From contig MU006223.1 of the NCBI GenBank assembly GCA_010093685.1, forward strand, positions 1,032,495-1,096,494: a stretch of DNA of 64,000 bases. Direction: 5' to 3'. Below are positions 1 through 10,626 of this stretch, piece after piece (the first letter of the stretch is position 1; each line of letters starts with the position of its first letter). Below the pieces are notes generated by a model. The model searched no databases, was not told the origin of the DNA, and saw only the letters and a list, made by a program, of their open reading frames with translations. The translations under genes were made by a program, and so were the position numbers. Source of the DNA: Ophiobolus disseminans (taxonomy: Eukaryota; Ascomycota; Dothideomycetes; Pleosporales; Phaeosphaeriaceae).

Positions 1-316
1 GGAGAGAATAGACTTGATAGTTTAAGGCTACTGTTCCGAGAGTTTGCATACCTCTAGCCTGTTGTTGCGTTTGTTGTGATGGGGAGTGTATGTGGCGTCC
101 CGCCACGCAGGGTGTCCCGTTACGTAGGGACGGACATTACATATTCAAACTAAACAACAAAATATCAAAGCAGGGTATCATTTTCCAAAGCGCTTCAACG
201 CCTTAATCCCAAACAATCCAATGCGCCGATAAACAAATACAAATCAACGAAAAAGAAAGCGTCCATCAAACGCCTCCAGAACAGCAAACCGTCGCGGGAA
301 ACCCCAAAACAAACCC
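1..316. other. Intergenic edge, no gene seen
   Basis: This stretch lies 3' of the large minus-strand gene that ends at 317. It should include that gene's 3' UTR. I see no coding frame with support. A short near-repeat (ggcgtcccgc / gggtgtcccg) sits near 90-120 and has no clear meaning. Confidence 0.5.
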
Positions 317-2965
317 TTACTGCCCCCGCGACGCCAACCGCTCACTCCGCCTCGCCGCCGCCGCCAGCGAAAGCGTAGGCGTAGCAACAAGCCGGCTAGG
401 CGGATCATCCACATCGAACTCCATCTCCTTGCTAACGGGCTGCGCCGCAAACGACGCCACACGCCCCGTCCGGCGGGGACTGCGGTGAGGGCCGTTAGAC
501 AGCGTGGACGACTTGCGCCGCTCGAGTGCATATTTCTTGATCAGGGCGTCGACTTCCTCAGTGGTGAGGCCGGGGCCGTCGTCGACGGGGCTGGGGAAAG
601 CGGAGAGCGAGGGCCCGGTGTCGGGGAAGAGGTAAGAGGCTGAGGCCTTGCGGGCGTCGGCGGGTGTGGGCTGGGCGAGCGGCGGATTGGAGGGCGACGG
701 CTTGCGGATGGAGGGGGGGAGCGAGGGCCTGCGGATGGAGGGGGCGGGCATGTAGCCCTGGGCTATGTAGGGGTGCTGGTATGTCTGGGGCTGTGGGCGA
801 GGAGCGTCGTCCTCGTCGTAGTTGATGCGTTGGCGCTTGCGGGGCGAGGAGCGTGTGCCGCCGCGGATGGGGCGGTGGGCTGCGTCGTCGTCGGAGTGGA
901 TGTCGATCGTCTCGTGGCTGGCCTTTCGCTTGCTGCCTCCAGACTTGGTTCGACGCGGCGCTGTGCCCACGGCGTCCTCGTTGAGGAGTTTGTCCTTGAG
1001 CTCGAGGTACCCATGGATGCGCTCGTTGATGATGGGGTCGTAGGCATCGTACAGGGCCTCGTAGTTGAAGTTGGCGGCCGTGGCCTTGCCCTTCTTGACG
1101 GCGCGTTTGAAGACCTCGGAGTTCTTGATCTTCTTTTGCGTCATGGCAATTTCCACGTCGCCCTTGTTGATCATCAAAACATTGGGTGTCATTTTGCGGG
1201 CCACAAACTGGCGCACCTGAGACCGTGTACGCGAGGCGATGTTGATGTCCGCGATGGCATAGGTGAGGGTGCGGTCATGCTGCTTGGGTGCAGAAGACGA
1301 TGTGTGGACGGGGTATTGCGCAAAGGCCTCCGTTGAGCGGAGCTTGTCCTTTTTGCATGCCTTGATGAAGTACTGAGCCTGCTCGGTCTCAGGGCGTCCA
1401 GACATCGTCCACTTCGCTTGACCGATCTCGCGAGGTAGATCGACGCGCTTGTCGACTTGAACGTCGGTCTTGCGGCAGATACGCTCAAAGTCACAGAAAC
1501 GCTCGAGACAGTAAAGGTGGACATATCCAGCGCAGTCGAACGGATCGACAGTGTGGTTACCATAGGCCTTGTACTTCTCGTCGAAAGCTACCCGGTAGTG
1601 GCCAACATCAATGGTACCGCTGTCACCACAAACGTGCTTGGGACAATTCTCGAAGAGACACTTGGAGTGAGCAGGGGAGGCGTAGCGACGAGCCGTATCG
1701 GCGGGTGAGATCTGAATCCAAAGACGCAAGTCGTCAGTAGGGTACTCCATAATGTACGCCATGATCTGACGGGCCGACATCTTCTTCTTCTTGAACTCGT
1801 CCATACCGCTATGGTGACTATACTCGAACGTATACTTGCCTGAGGCTGTGGTCCAGGAGTTATTCGCATGAGGCAGGGGCTTGACCTTGTATTTGCGCTC
1901 CTGTTGTGCCTCGTTGTTGATGCGGGCTGTGCGGGTGGTCTCGCCCTTGGTGTTACCGTTGATTCGGATCCAAGGCTTGTCATCCGACTTGAGGGGCTTT
2001 TGGCCAGTATGAGCGATGACGGGCTTTTTGAGCTTTCCCAGTGAGCTGCTGCTGCTGGAGGTGCCGGACTCTCGAGATTCACGTCGACCACGCGCATGCT
2101 TGCGGGCACGCGAAGACTTGACGCTGTCGGTCTTGTAGCTGTCAGACTCGTCACCAGACAGATGCTCAATCTGTGGAGTGCCAGCGGAACGATCGCGTTT
2201 TACAGGGGGCACGTCGTCCTCAGAATCAGAGTCAGAGTCGGACTCGGAGCGGGTACGCTTTTTAGAGCTAGGTGCAGGGACCGGCACATCCTGAGTCGCC
2301 TGCTCTATAGGAGTAAATCCGGTTTGCTCCCTGCCTTGAGTGAAATACGGCTGATCTTTACCATGAGGCATGATTGGGGCCATAGTAGGCTCGATGGGAT
2401 AGTTGGATTGCACAGGCTGCATGTGTTGCGTTGGGAACAAATCGGCCGCACCAGGGATTGCAGTGAGTCCAGGTGTAGAGTCAGTAAAATCCCACGTCTG
2501 CTGAGCTGGTGGCTGCTGGTTGAGCAAAACCGGGTCGATCGTAGCATCAACCGATGCTTGACCATACTGCTGCACAGGAAAAGACGGAAAGTAGTCTGCG
2601 GGACCTACATTACCAAAGATGCCATCGAAATCAACATCGTTGACGAAGGCGTCAAAGTCGAACTGATTGGGATCGAAGAATGCGTCGAAGTCCGTAGGGC
2701 CAGAAGCCACAAACTGACCATCCTGACCTAGAGCAGTACCAGACTGTCGAGACCCAGCTCGGCTCAATCGGCGAATGCTAGCCATGCTATTGGCTCGTGA
2801 ACGAGACATCAAGGCTTGCCGGATGGATTGACTAGAACTGCGTCGTGGAGAGGTTTGTATGATGGAAATCCTGCGATCTTGCGCATTCGGGTGATCCGGT
2901 TGCGAATGATCAATCGCGGATTGTGTGTTGGGCACCAATGTGCTTTGTGGATTTAGAGGAGACAT
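317..2965 (-). CDS. Large nuclear-looking protein with Cys/His-rich core, function unknown
   Basis: Single-exon gene of 882 residues; ATG at 2965, stop at 317. The N-terminal ~230 residues are low complexity, with an Asp/Phe-rich stretch around 90-125 and Gln/Pro-rich text that could act as a transactivation region (inference). Residues ~235-330 are Ser/Arg/Lys-rich with acidic runs and basic KKRTR- and KRDR-type clusters typical of nuclear localisation. A better-ordered block (~330-580) contains aromatic and basic motifs and a Cys/His-dense segment at about 436-497: nine Cys and several His, in the order CLFENC, HVC, GHY, FDC, HLYC, ERFC, RIC. This looks like a zinc-binding fold that I cannot name. 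The tail (~690-882) is again basic and Pro/Ser-rich with SPRK-type repeats. It could be a chromatin or transcription protein. The gene itself is secure; the function is not. Confidence 0.85.
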   Translation of the reverse strand: MSPLNPQSTLVPNTQSAIDHSQPDHPNAQDRRISIIQTSPRRSSSQSIRQALMSRSRANSMASIRRLSRAGSRQSGTALGQDGQFVASGPTDFDAFFDPNQFDFDAFVNDVDFDGIFGNVGPADYFPSFPVQQYGQASVDATIDPVLLNQQPPAQQTWDFTDSTPGLTAIPGAADLFPTQHMQPVQSNYPIEPTMAPIMPHGKDQPYFTQGREQTGFTPIEQATQDVPVPAPSSKKRTRSESDSDSDSEDDVPPVKRDRSAGTPQIEHLSGDESDSYKTDSVKSSRARKHARGRRESRESGTSSSSSSLGKLKKPVIAHTGQKPLKSDDKPWIRINGNTKGETTRTARINNEAQQERKYKVKPLPHANNSWTTASGKYTFEYSHHSGMDEFKKKKMSARQIMAYIMEYPTDDLRLWIQISPADTARRYASPAHSKCLFENCPKHVCGDSGTIDVGHYRVAFDEKYKAYGNHTVDPFDCAGYVHLYCLERFCDFERICRKTDVQVDKRVDLPREIGQAKWTMSGRPETEQAQYFIKACKKDKLRSTEAFAQYPVHTSSSAPKQHDRTLTYAIADINIASRTRSQVRQFVARKMTPNVLMINKGDVEIAMTQKKIKNSEVFKRAVKKGKATAANFNYEALYDAYDPIINERIHGYLELKDKLLNEDAVGTAPRRTKSGGSKRKASHETIDIHSDDDAAHRPIRGGTRSSPRKRQRINYDEDDAPRPQPQTYQHPYIAQGYMPAPSIRRPSLPPSIRKPSPSNPPLAQPTPADARKASASYLFPDTGPSLSAFPSPVDDGPGLTTEEVDALIKKYALERRKSSTLSNGPHRSPRRTGRVASFAAQPVSKEMEFDVDDPPSRLVATPTLSLAAAARRSERLASRGQ

Positions 2966-4846
2966 AGTAAATTAATTTCTTATAGTTAGTTTTCTGCATA
3001 GTGGAGTTTGCATCGTGTGCGCACCGTACATATATGAGAGGCTACAACGCTCTTTGATCATACACAGTAGAGCCACAAGAATAGAACGAACAAAGGAAAA
3101 CAAGACGATGTACAGTTGTAATGGCATTGTATTCAGATATCAAAGACTGTATGAAAGGACAATGTGACGAGGTACATCGGCATTGTTAAGACCATTGTCA
3201 ACGAGCCAATGGCAAGAACTTAAGGGAAAGCCACCATGTACTTGCTACTGACGAGACTGTGGCGAGCAAAGTGTCGATAAGATCGGCATCATTTTGAAAG
3301 TCAGGTTGGGCAAACATCTGCTGGTATGTCAGTCCAAGTACCATGGTCTCGAGTGCGACAGATTGAATAGAAAGTACTGTGTGATCAGGAATGATTACAA
3401 CGACATCCACATGGTGTTTGAATGTTCAGAACAGGTCTGTGAATTTGTTTTTCTCATCATAAGAAGGGAAGAAAGGTGTGGCGGGCGAACTTACAGTGTG
3501 AAGAAGCTGCGAAATCGACTCGATTTCGACGCTACATAAGCTACAATTGACGGTGTTAGTACTCGGGGATGCCCTGATTGTATACCGTATAAGGTAATGA
3601 ACGTGTCGTGGAAGCTATTGCTCTATCACCAAACACGCTGGCAGAGAACAAATTTGTCTGTCGGAAACATCGCAATATGGGGCACTCAAGCACAAAGAAC
3701 CCGCTGCCAAAACACGCTCATCGAGGATCGTGTTTCGTTGTTCATTGTTGTGAATGGTGGAAAGTCCAGTGAAAGAAACGCGACGCGGAGGTCAAGAGAG
3801 AATTTTTGCCAAGCCCCTAGTGCACGGAAATTCTGTTTCTCCGAAGAACTCCCGAATACCCAGTCTCGACAAATTGGATAGAGTGTTGCATTCAGCCTTA
3901 CAGCCTCACGGGCCCCCAATTACCCAATTCTTCGGTTCCTGCCGTCTCTGAAAGTAGCCATACACGTGTGACCCGTATCCCCTAGCGTGCCGTGGAACGC
4001 CCCTCCTGCTGGTGAAACAAGTCGCTAGTGCCCAGGTGTAGCTCCAGGGGATCGCGAAACAAATACACCCTCGCATTTGGTGCGAGGTCTGCCGCGTCCT
4101 AGTGATGGGTACCAATTACCGCAAATTGATCAATCGCCGATGAAAACTCCAATGAACCGTGTCGAGGCCGTCACCCAAAGATCGTACTACGTCCCGGGAG
4201 ACTTGCTCAAAACTCGAGAAGAAGGACGATTGTATGACTAGCAGTTGAGTATGATTGATAGCTCAAATGACATTCCTTTCTTTTGCAACATCAATGCAGC
4301 GACATTCCGCCAGGTATCTCCTATGCCGCCCTTTCGCAACTAGATGCAATCTATGATACGCACTCCGAGATCAGCCTCCATATTGTGGATGGGCAAGATG
4401 CCTGTCTCAGATCCACCCCACGTGGTTTTATAGTGAAGAGAGTCCCTGGACCCAGCACAGTTCGCGTTTTATCCACCGCCCGGAAGGCATGTTCCCAGCA
4501 GTATCGTCTCAGCCGCCTCCACCCCAAGGATGCTCCACGTTCCAAACGTTCGCAAACTTTTGTTGAAGAACACTGCCGGACTATCCTCCAGGTCTCGATA
4601 TGGAACGTCTGGGATGCGCACTGCAAACGATCCAGGTCACCGGCATAACAATGACCCAATCATGGTGGCTATGGTAGTGACATCGCTGCAGTAGGGTTCG
4701 ATACGTGTGTGGCCAGCTCCACCGGGTCTGAAGAGGCCGGGACGTTGTTGCTTCAGAAGAGCATTAGTATACAAGTAATTCCTCTTCAGACATAGCTTTC
4801 GTCTTTTGAATTTGGTCCCCGTCGTCCGTGGTTGGGTTACGAAGAA
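2966..4846. other. Gene-poor interval between divergent genes
   Basis: About 1.9 kb between the minus-strand nuclear protein and the plus-strand rhodopsin-like gene. It must hold both promoters. Several ORFs of 65-121 codons exist on both strands, but none shows a signal peptide, known motif or convincing splice continuation, so none is called. Confidence 0.5.
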
Positions 4847-6062
4847 ATGGCGAGTACAAACTTTGAAGAGCTATTCTTGCTGGGTCGCATAATTTGGGTT
4901 CTCGTTTTGACGTTACTGACTTTGTCCTACCTCACTGTCGGTTTGCGGTTATGGGTGCGATGTCGAATTACAAAAAATCCGGGCTGGGATGATGCTGCGA
5001 TGCTTCTTACGCTTGTATGTATCTTGCAACTCTTTGGTCCGAGCAATGCTAACTGGTATAGATGCTTTTTACATGCTATTGCGCCTTCATAATAGTTATT
5101 ACACTTCGAGGTGGCCAAGCAAAACTTTTCAACATCGACGCCATACGCGTCACTCTGGTCGTAGGTCCTTCATTATTTCAGCGCGACCACCAGGTCGAGT
5201 AACAATTTTACCACATAACACTAACATGCCCAACCTAGTACGTCCAACTCTCCGAAGTCTTCTATATCCTCACCACCACCGTTTTCAAAATCTCTCTAGG
5301 ACTCTTCTTCCTACGCGGTAAGTAAAATTCCACATTCATCCCACCCACCAATCTAAGACCCACAATCCAGTCCTCACAAAGCGCTGGCAAACCTACCTCT
5401 TCCATACCCTGCTCTTCGTCTCAGCCACCTACGGTCTATTTTATACTCTCACCACAATATTCACATGTGGTGACCCATCCAAGCTCGCAAACACGCTCCT
5501 CGACTCCAAAAAATGCCTGCCTACCGCCTTCATCCTCTCCACAGGCTACATCTACGGCACCATAAACGTCATCGCCGATTGGACATTCGTCCTCATACCC
5601 ATCTGCGTACTGCTGGAAAGCGACCTCGACAAGCGCAGTAAGATATCGGTCAGCATCGTCATGGCTCTCGGCGCTGTGGGGAGCGTGAGCAGCATTATGC
5701 GCATGGTGTATCTCAAAGGCTTGCTGTATAGTTCTCGCGGCTTGACTAGCAACGCGATTAAAGCTACTATCTGGGCCACGGCGGAACCAGGTACAGGCAT
5801 CATCGCCGCGTCCATTGCTATATTGCGGCCGCTCATTCGCAGTATCACGACGAGCGTCAGGGGTCGTGCGTCGGCGTATGGCGGCAGTAAGAGTAGTGAG
5901 GAGGATACGATTGCGCTGACGAGTCGGGGTACGGCGTCCAAGAAGGCGAGTGTGTGTAGCGTGGAGAGTGAGGACCCGTGGAGTCCGGCGGAATATGGCA
6001 GGGCGAATGTCCAGCGTGTGCTTACTGTGCAGGGTGGGAGGACGGTGTTGGCGAGGGTGTGA
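4847..6062 (+). CDS. PTH11-type fungal rhodopsin-domain membrane protein
   Basis: Four exons: 4847-5014, 5062-5160, 5239-5317 and 5371-6062, with GT-AG introns of 47, 78 and 53 nt, giving 345 residues. The first in-frame ATG is at 4847. The protein begins with a TM helix followed by the family text GLRLWVRCRI and PGWDDAAMLL. Exon 3 encodes SEVFYILTTTVFKISLGLFF, the usual third-helix region, and exon 4 carries the remaining helices through ADWTFVLIPICVLL to a helix ending WATAEPGTGIIAASIAILRP. This order, with about seven TM segments and a Ser/Arg-rich cytosolic tail, matches the fungal rhodopsin (PTH11/SAT4-like) family. Members act as plasma-membrane receptors or sit in metabolite clusters as proteins of unclear role; no cluster genes adjoin here. 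The ligand is unknown. The exon 2/3 junction is the least certain: the 78-nt intron was chosen because it alone keeps phase. Confidence 0.8.
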
Positions 6063-6300
6063 GCTGGGTGGACTTGCGGGTGCGACGGGGCGTTTTGGAG
6101 TTTGGTATACCCTCGTTTAGTGTTTACATTATATAGTAAGGTGTGTATAGTAAGGACGTTGGGTAGTGCTGGACGGTGTTGATATATTATGCTGCGATGA
6201 AAAATTTCGGCTAAGGGATGTGTGCATGATGTCAAAGCAGAATGAATAGAATGCAACCTATGATGCTAACGTACCTCAAAGCATCATAGTCCCCCAAAAA

Positions 6301-7843
6301 TCAACCCAATCTTCCAAAAAAGCACTCATACACAACCACCTCACCCACAGTCATCTCCACCGCATCCTACCACCCCTTCCTAGTAACATGCACAAGCGCC
6401 GAATGCACAATCTCGCTCCTATCCTCCCCCTTATACCAATCCCTCTTCCCTACCACCGGACTAACCGCAAACCGCACCGTATGCTCATCCGGTGCAACCA
6501 ACAACTGTTGCATCGTCGTCAAAACGTCGCCTTACAGCAGCCTGCTCTCATTCACCATCTGCCCAGCGTCGAACCCCTCGCCGGCGCACGGCCAGCCAAA
6601 ATCCCACCGCTCGGCAGCCATGCGCAGCCGAAAGCCAATCCGATACCCCTTGGCGAACAACTCCTGCAGCACGTGATTGCGCTCCGCGACGGCTGCCTGT
6701 GAGAGACTAGTCGTCAACAACCCAGCCAGATCCTGCAATAAGCTCGACGTGAACCCCTGCGCGCAATGTGTACGCCAAGTTTTATGTCCAGGTGCGTTCT
6801 TGATAGCAGTGAAGACATCGCGCTGGCGTCTCAGCGCCTCATTGTTCTTCGCAGCATCAGCATCGCGCAGCAAGCTCTACTCGCGATTGAGTTGCTCAGC
6901 GAGGTCGGCGTGTGGGTGTGCGCTCAGGAACAGCGCGTGCTCGTCGATGGATGCGGAGAAGATGTAGCGCGAGACGACTGCGGCGACTATGGCGGGGAGG
7001 ATATTGCTCTCGGTGACGATGCTGGCTGGCAGCTTGCCGAGGCAGGATGTTATGGCGGGGTGGGCGGCGAGGTTGTGGATTTGTTCGGCATTGAGGGAGC
7101 GGAGGTGGGTGGTGTAGGAGCGTGCCCATGTCTTGATGGACTCGAAGAAGTCGCAGAGGAGGCCGCGGTCGTTTTAGGGGTCGATGCCGAGGGTGTAGAT
7201 GGATGCGTTTGTGTAGGCACGGATCTGGCGCTGTTCGGGTGTTGCGGTGCGGTGGTGGCGCTTGCTGCGTCGTTGTTTGGAGGCTGGGGTAGAGGGGGTT
7301 TTGGTTGATGGACTGGGCAGATCATGGGAGCTAGTTGGCGAGGTGCTTTGGAACGGTGATGGAAGGGCTATAGCTGGCTCGTAGGGGCGCAACGCAAGAC
7401 GGTTCGTTGAAGGGTCTAGGTTTGTGTTCGCTGCGGAGGTTTGAAGAGTGAGGCTGATAGTTTGGCGGTTCAGGCGAGCTTTCTGGTCCCTGGCGTCGAT
7501 GATCTGTTGGGTCATTTGGAGATCCCATTGTTTTGTCTTCTTCGTGGGGTCACCATCGTTACAAGTCCTGAAGATGAGGTCAATAATGGTCTTCGATGGT
7601 GCTGTCCAGCTTTGATGCTCACATCGGCACAGGCGGTACAACCAAATTCGCGGGGAACCCAGATGCTTGAACGTTGACATTAGTAGGCAGTGTGACTTTG
7701 TCAAGATGGTTGCCCTGTCGAGCCATCTTCCCTAGAAGATACGGGTGGTTCTGTCGGAGCCACATGATCATGTTGGTGGTACCTTGAACAGCGCCCGCAG
7801 TAGCAGGGTACTGATCCTGTTGCGATGTTGACGAAGCTGACAT
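6301..7843 (-). pseudogene. Conserved-looking gene killed by four in-frame stops
   Basis: Reading from ATG 7843, exon 1 (7843-7623) joins exon 2 (7567 to the TGA at 6301-6303) through a 55-nt intron (GTGAGC...CTTCAG). The spliced length is 1488 nt, an exact multiple of three. The single frame keeps protein-like text throughout (for example SYTTHLRSLNAEQIHNLAAH and AERNHVLQELFAKGYRIGFR). It is interrupted by stops at 7174-7176 (TAA), 6877-6879 (TAG), 6532-6534 (TAA) and 6367-6369 (TAG). Each stop is one C-to-T change from a Gln codon. The intact protein would have been about 495 residues: Ser/Pro/Thr-rich in the first third, helical afterwards, with no signal peptide. I do not recognise the family. 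No plausible introns remove the stops. The start and the upstream exon are inferred. Confidence 0.7.
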
Positions 7844-10626
7844 GTTGGATTGAGCTCGAAGTGATGTACTGAAGAAATGTCTGGTGGATACTGGTCGAAG
7901 AGTGTTTTGGCGGGGTAGAGTGCAACTTATACCTACCCGCACACTGTGCCAGCTCGGTTCTCGAGCACGACCCTGGAGCACGCGCCTTGATCTGCCTGGA
8001 GAAGCCTACCTGAGGCATTTTCGAACAACAACAGACAGTATCAGCTATGTGGTGCCTTGTTGCCTGTCGTGGGGTAAAGAGCCCGTGGGTCGGACAACCG
8101 TGGGGTTGGGCAGAGCGAAGCACCTACACAGCCTATAGCAGCCTCATGTTAGCATGTACAACGAGCGATGAGCTAAACACGTGGCCCGTGGGAAGGAAGC
8201 GCACTGCTCACCTAGTGTAGCCTGAAGAGCTCAGCAAATCAAGCCAGCGGTAACGTTCTTGTGTTACGACAATGGGATCATGGCTCTGTGCTACCGCGGA
8301 CTTTATATCCGCACGACTTTTGTTGCGTTTCAAACGTTTCCAAGTACGAGGCGGACATTGCCTGGCTTACTGCCCACTATTTCAGGCAGTAATTGAGTGT
8401 TGCACCCCCGCTCGGACCATTTGACTTTCAGGGCCGCCATGCGGACCGTATGGACATTGATTTGAGAAAAGCGCACATGAACTGCCTTCCGCCATTTTCT
8501 GTGGAGATTTGCAATAGGAGGCATAAATTTTGGCGGGAAAGCTCAGGATAATTTCTGTTGTTTGGTAATAGTCTGTGGCGCGGAAACGTTGCTGAACAGT
8601 GCTGAAGTATAATGGAGCAAGGAGTGCTGCGCTCCGACAGCGTTAGGAACACTGTCTGAGAGGATAAGGACGTGGGAAAAGTGGAACATGAACACAGATA
8701 AAGTGATTAAAGGCACAAGTTTTGGCATGATGTTGTGTTGTATTGGAAGGTGCGTGAGAGCCTGTACGAGGCTCTCAGAGGCTGCCAAGGCACTAGCTAC
8801 GCGCGATCACGTGAGAGGTATCAGTGGACCATCGGCTCTGTCCAACATAAAGAGAACAAGGAGACAAGATTGAGCAGGCAGGTTATAAAGATATAACGGG
8901 CTGGCTCACCACGTTTGTGCCTCGGGAAGTAGGTCGATCTTACAGTTGGGCTCAAGGGCCTCAAACAGTATCTTGTAAGCAAACAGGCAACGTATTGATG
9001 CCAAGTCTCCCCCTCTCGTTTGTGTGACTACGGAAATAATATGATTACCTGTGGGCAAGTTAGCATCTGTGTCGCACACTCAGTGAAATTTTGGTAGCCT
9101 ACCGTTCTTGGCGACCGCTTTTCCGAATTGCCAAGGGCTGAAAGCTTCCTCCGCAAATGAGGGGGAAGAAAGTGAGAGAGGAAGGTTCTGTAGCACGCTG
9201 TGACATATGCGTAGGTGCTAAGATACAACACGAGGTGAGCGTTTGCTGCATCGCCATGTTCCAGTTCACTGGCGCTCACGAGCGTTGGTCGCTCCGAGAT
9301 GGACAAATCAGGGGCGAATACAAGCATTTTGTTGTTGGCATTAGATTGATGGGCCCGAGGAATGATCATCTTGTGTGTAGTCGTGGGCCTCGCCGTAGTA
9401 CAATCGTCTCGAGAATCGAGCATTCGAAATCTTCACTTGCACATGAGAGGCTTGTCGTGAAAACCTGCGAAAGTGGTCGAGGCGGTCGGGTGCCGGAGTA
9501 GGTGGATGGCCAGGTGAACCAACAGCTTATTGTCGGTCTAGTGGGCTAAGAGAGGAAGTGGAGTCCCTTGCGACTCTGCTCGGCGTGACGGCGACGGGTC
9601 TCGCAATGTACAGTGATTTTCTGCGCTTGGAGCGATCCAGGAGGCCACCAGTTATGGCGATGAACATGTTTCCAACTGCGCAGCTCATTGTAGGCAAAGA
9701 CTTGGGTACCAGATGAAAGATTGGAGTATTGAAGGGTTGAATCAGGAGATACATGCTACATTGAGGGTCCAGCAGTCCTGTTTGTATACATGTGTATTCT
9801 CAGCTGGGTCCAACTTTCAAGGTACACTGGCGGTGAATGCGTTGTGTGGGTCTCGAAGCGGTCTGGACAGGTATGGGACGATGCGCCCTAATTGGCCACC
9901 AACATGTATTTCGAAGGCTTAGGAGAGAGATAGCGACGATATGAAACATTTGTGGGTAACGGCCAGCGTGTACATCGTGCGTTGGGTACTTCTTGATGGG
10001 GTATGATAGAGGAGACTCCATGTTGATTTCTGGTACCCGGCCGCGGAACACACCCTTTCTCGATTTCAAACACACACGGCTGTTGAATATAACATTGAGT
10101 CTGCAGTTGTTCTTTGAGCGTAGAATATCTGGGGTTGAATATTGGTGGCTGGCTATACACTGGCGGAAATGGACTTTGACAGAGGGAAGAGAGCTGAGAT
10201 TTGGAAAGAGAGTTGGTAGTAGCTAACGCGTTCAACTTCACCGCTTACCTAGGTACCCACTGCGACTGCAGCGTTGTTTACAGTCCAAGTCCCATGGGAT
10301 GAGCTGTTCGACGCTAGTGTGACCCACAAGTAAAGAAGGGCGCCTCGACGTCCGATTCCCAGCATTAAGATGCCATCTTGAATTCACTACCGGACATGCA
10401 ACTGCTATCCTCATTGTTGTAGGAAAAGATGGAAGGGATGAGTTTGGTGATGGTGATCCAGCGTGTTAGTGACGTGGCAGGGGATGATGCAGGTGTCCGG
10501 CCAGACGGATTCGGAACGAACCACGGGCGACATGGAGGGCTTGGAAAAAGGTACCCCATACGCCCAAGCACGGCATAGCCCCCCGCACCGCAACACCATG
10601 CCTCTGCCTCTGCCGCAAGGGACAGC
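7844..10626. other. Gene-poor interval, 2.8 kb
   Basis: No gene is supported on either strand. Short ORFs are scattered. One at 8543-8788 (-) has a hydrophobic N-terminal part from its second Met but lacks cysteines and splice context. A perfect TACCTAGGTA palindrome lies at 10246-10255. The right end must contain the PP2C promoter. Confidence 0.5.
10246..10255. repeat. Palindrome TACCTAGGTA, copy 1
   Basis: Perfect 10-nt palindrome in non-coding DNA upstream of the PP2C gene. It is one of four exact copies in the window; the others are at 23822, 26539 and 26849. Confidence 0.6.

Noticed and set aside
773..1336. Plus-strand ORF opposite the 882-residue gene
   Set aside because: It is an antisense shadow of GC-rich coding DNA with no independent features.
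4660..4725. tRNA-like B-box (GGTTCGATAC) near 4697
   Set aside because: No matching A box, acceptor stem or anticodon arm can be built around it.
6301..7843. RNA editing (A-to-I) as a way to read through the stops
   Set aside because: Two of the four stops are TAA and need two edits each. Stop-correcting editing is known mainly from other ascomycete classes. Loss of the gene is simpler.
8543..8788. Possible small secreted protein on the minus strand
   Set aside because: The hydrophobic stretch starts only at an internal Met. There are no cysteines, no intron support, and the surroundings look non-coding.
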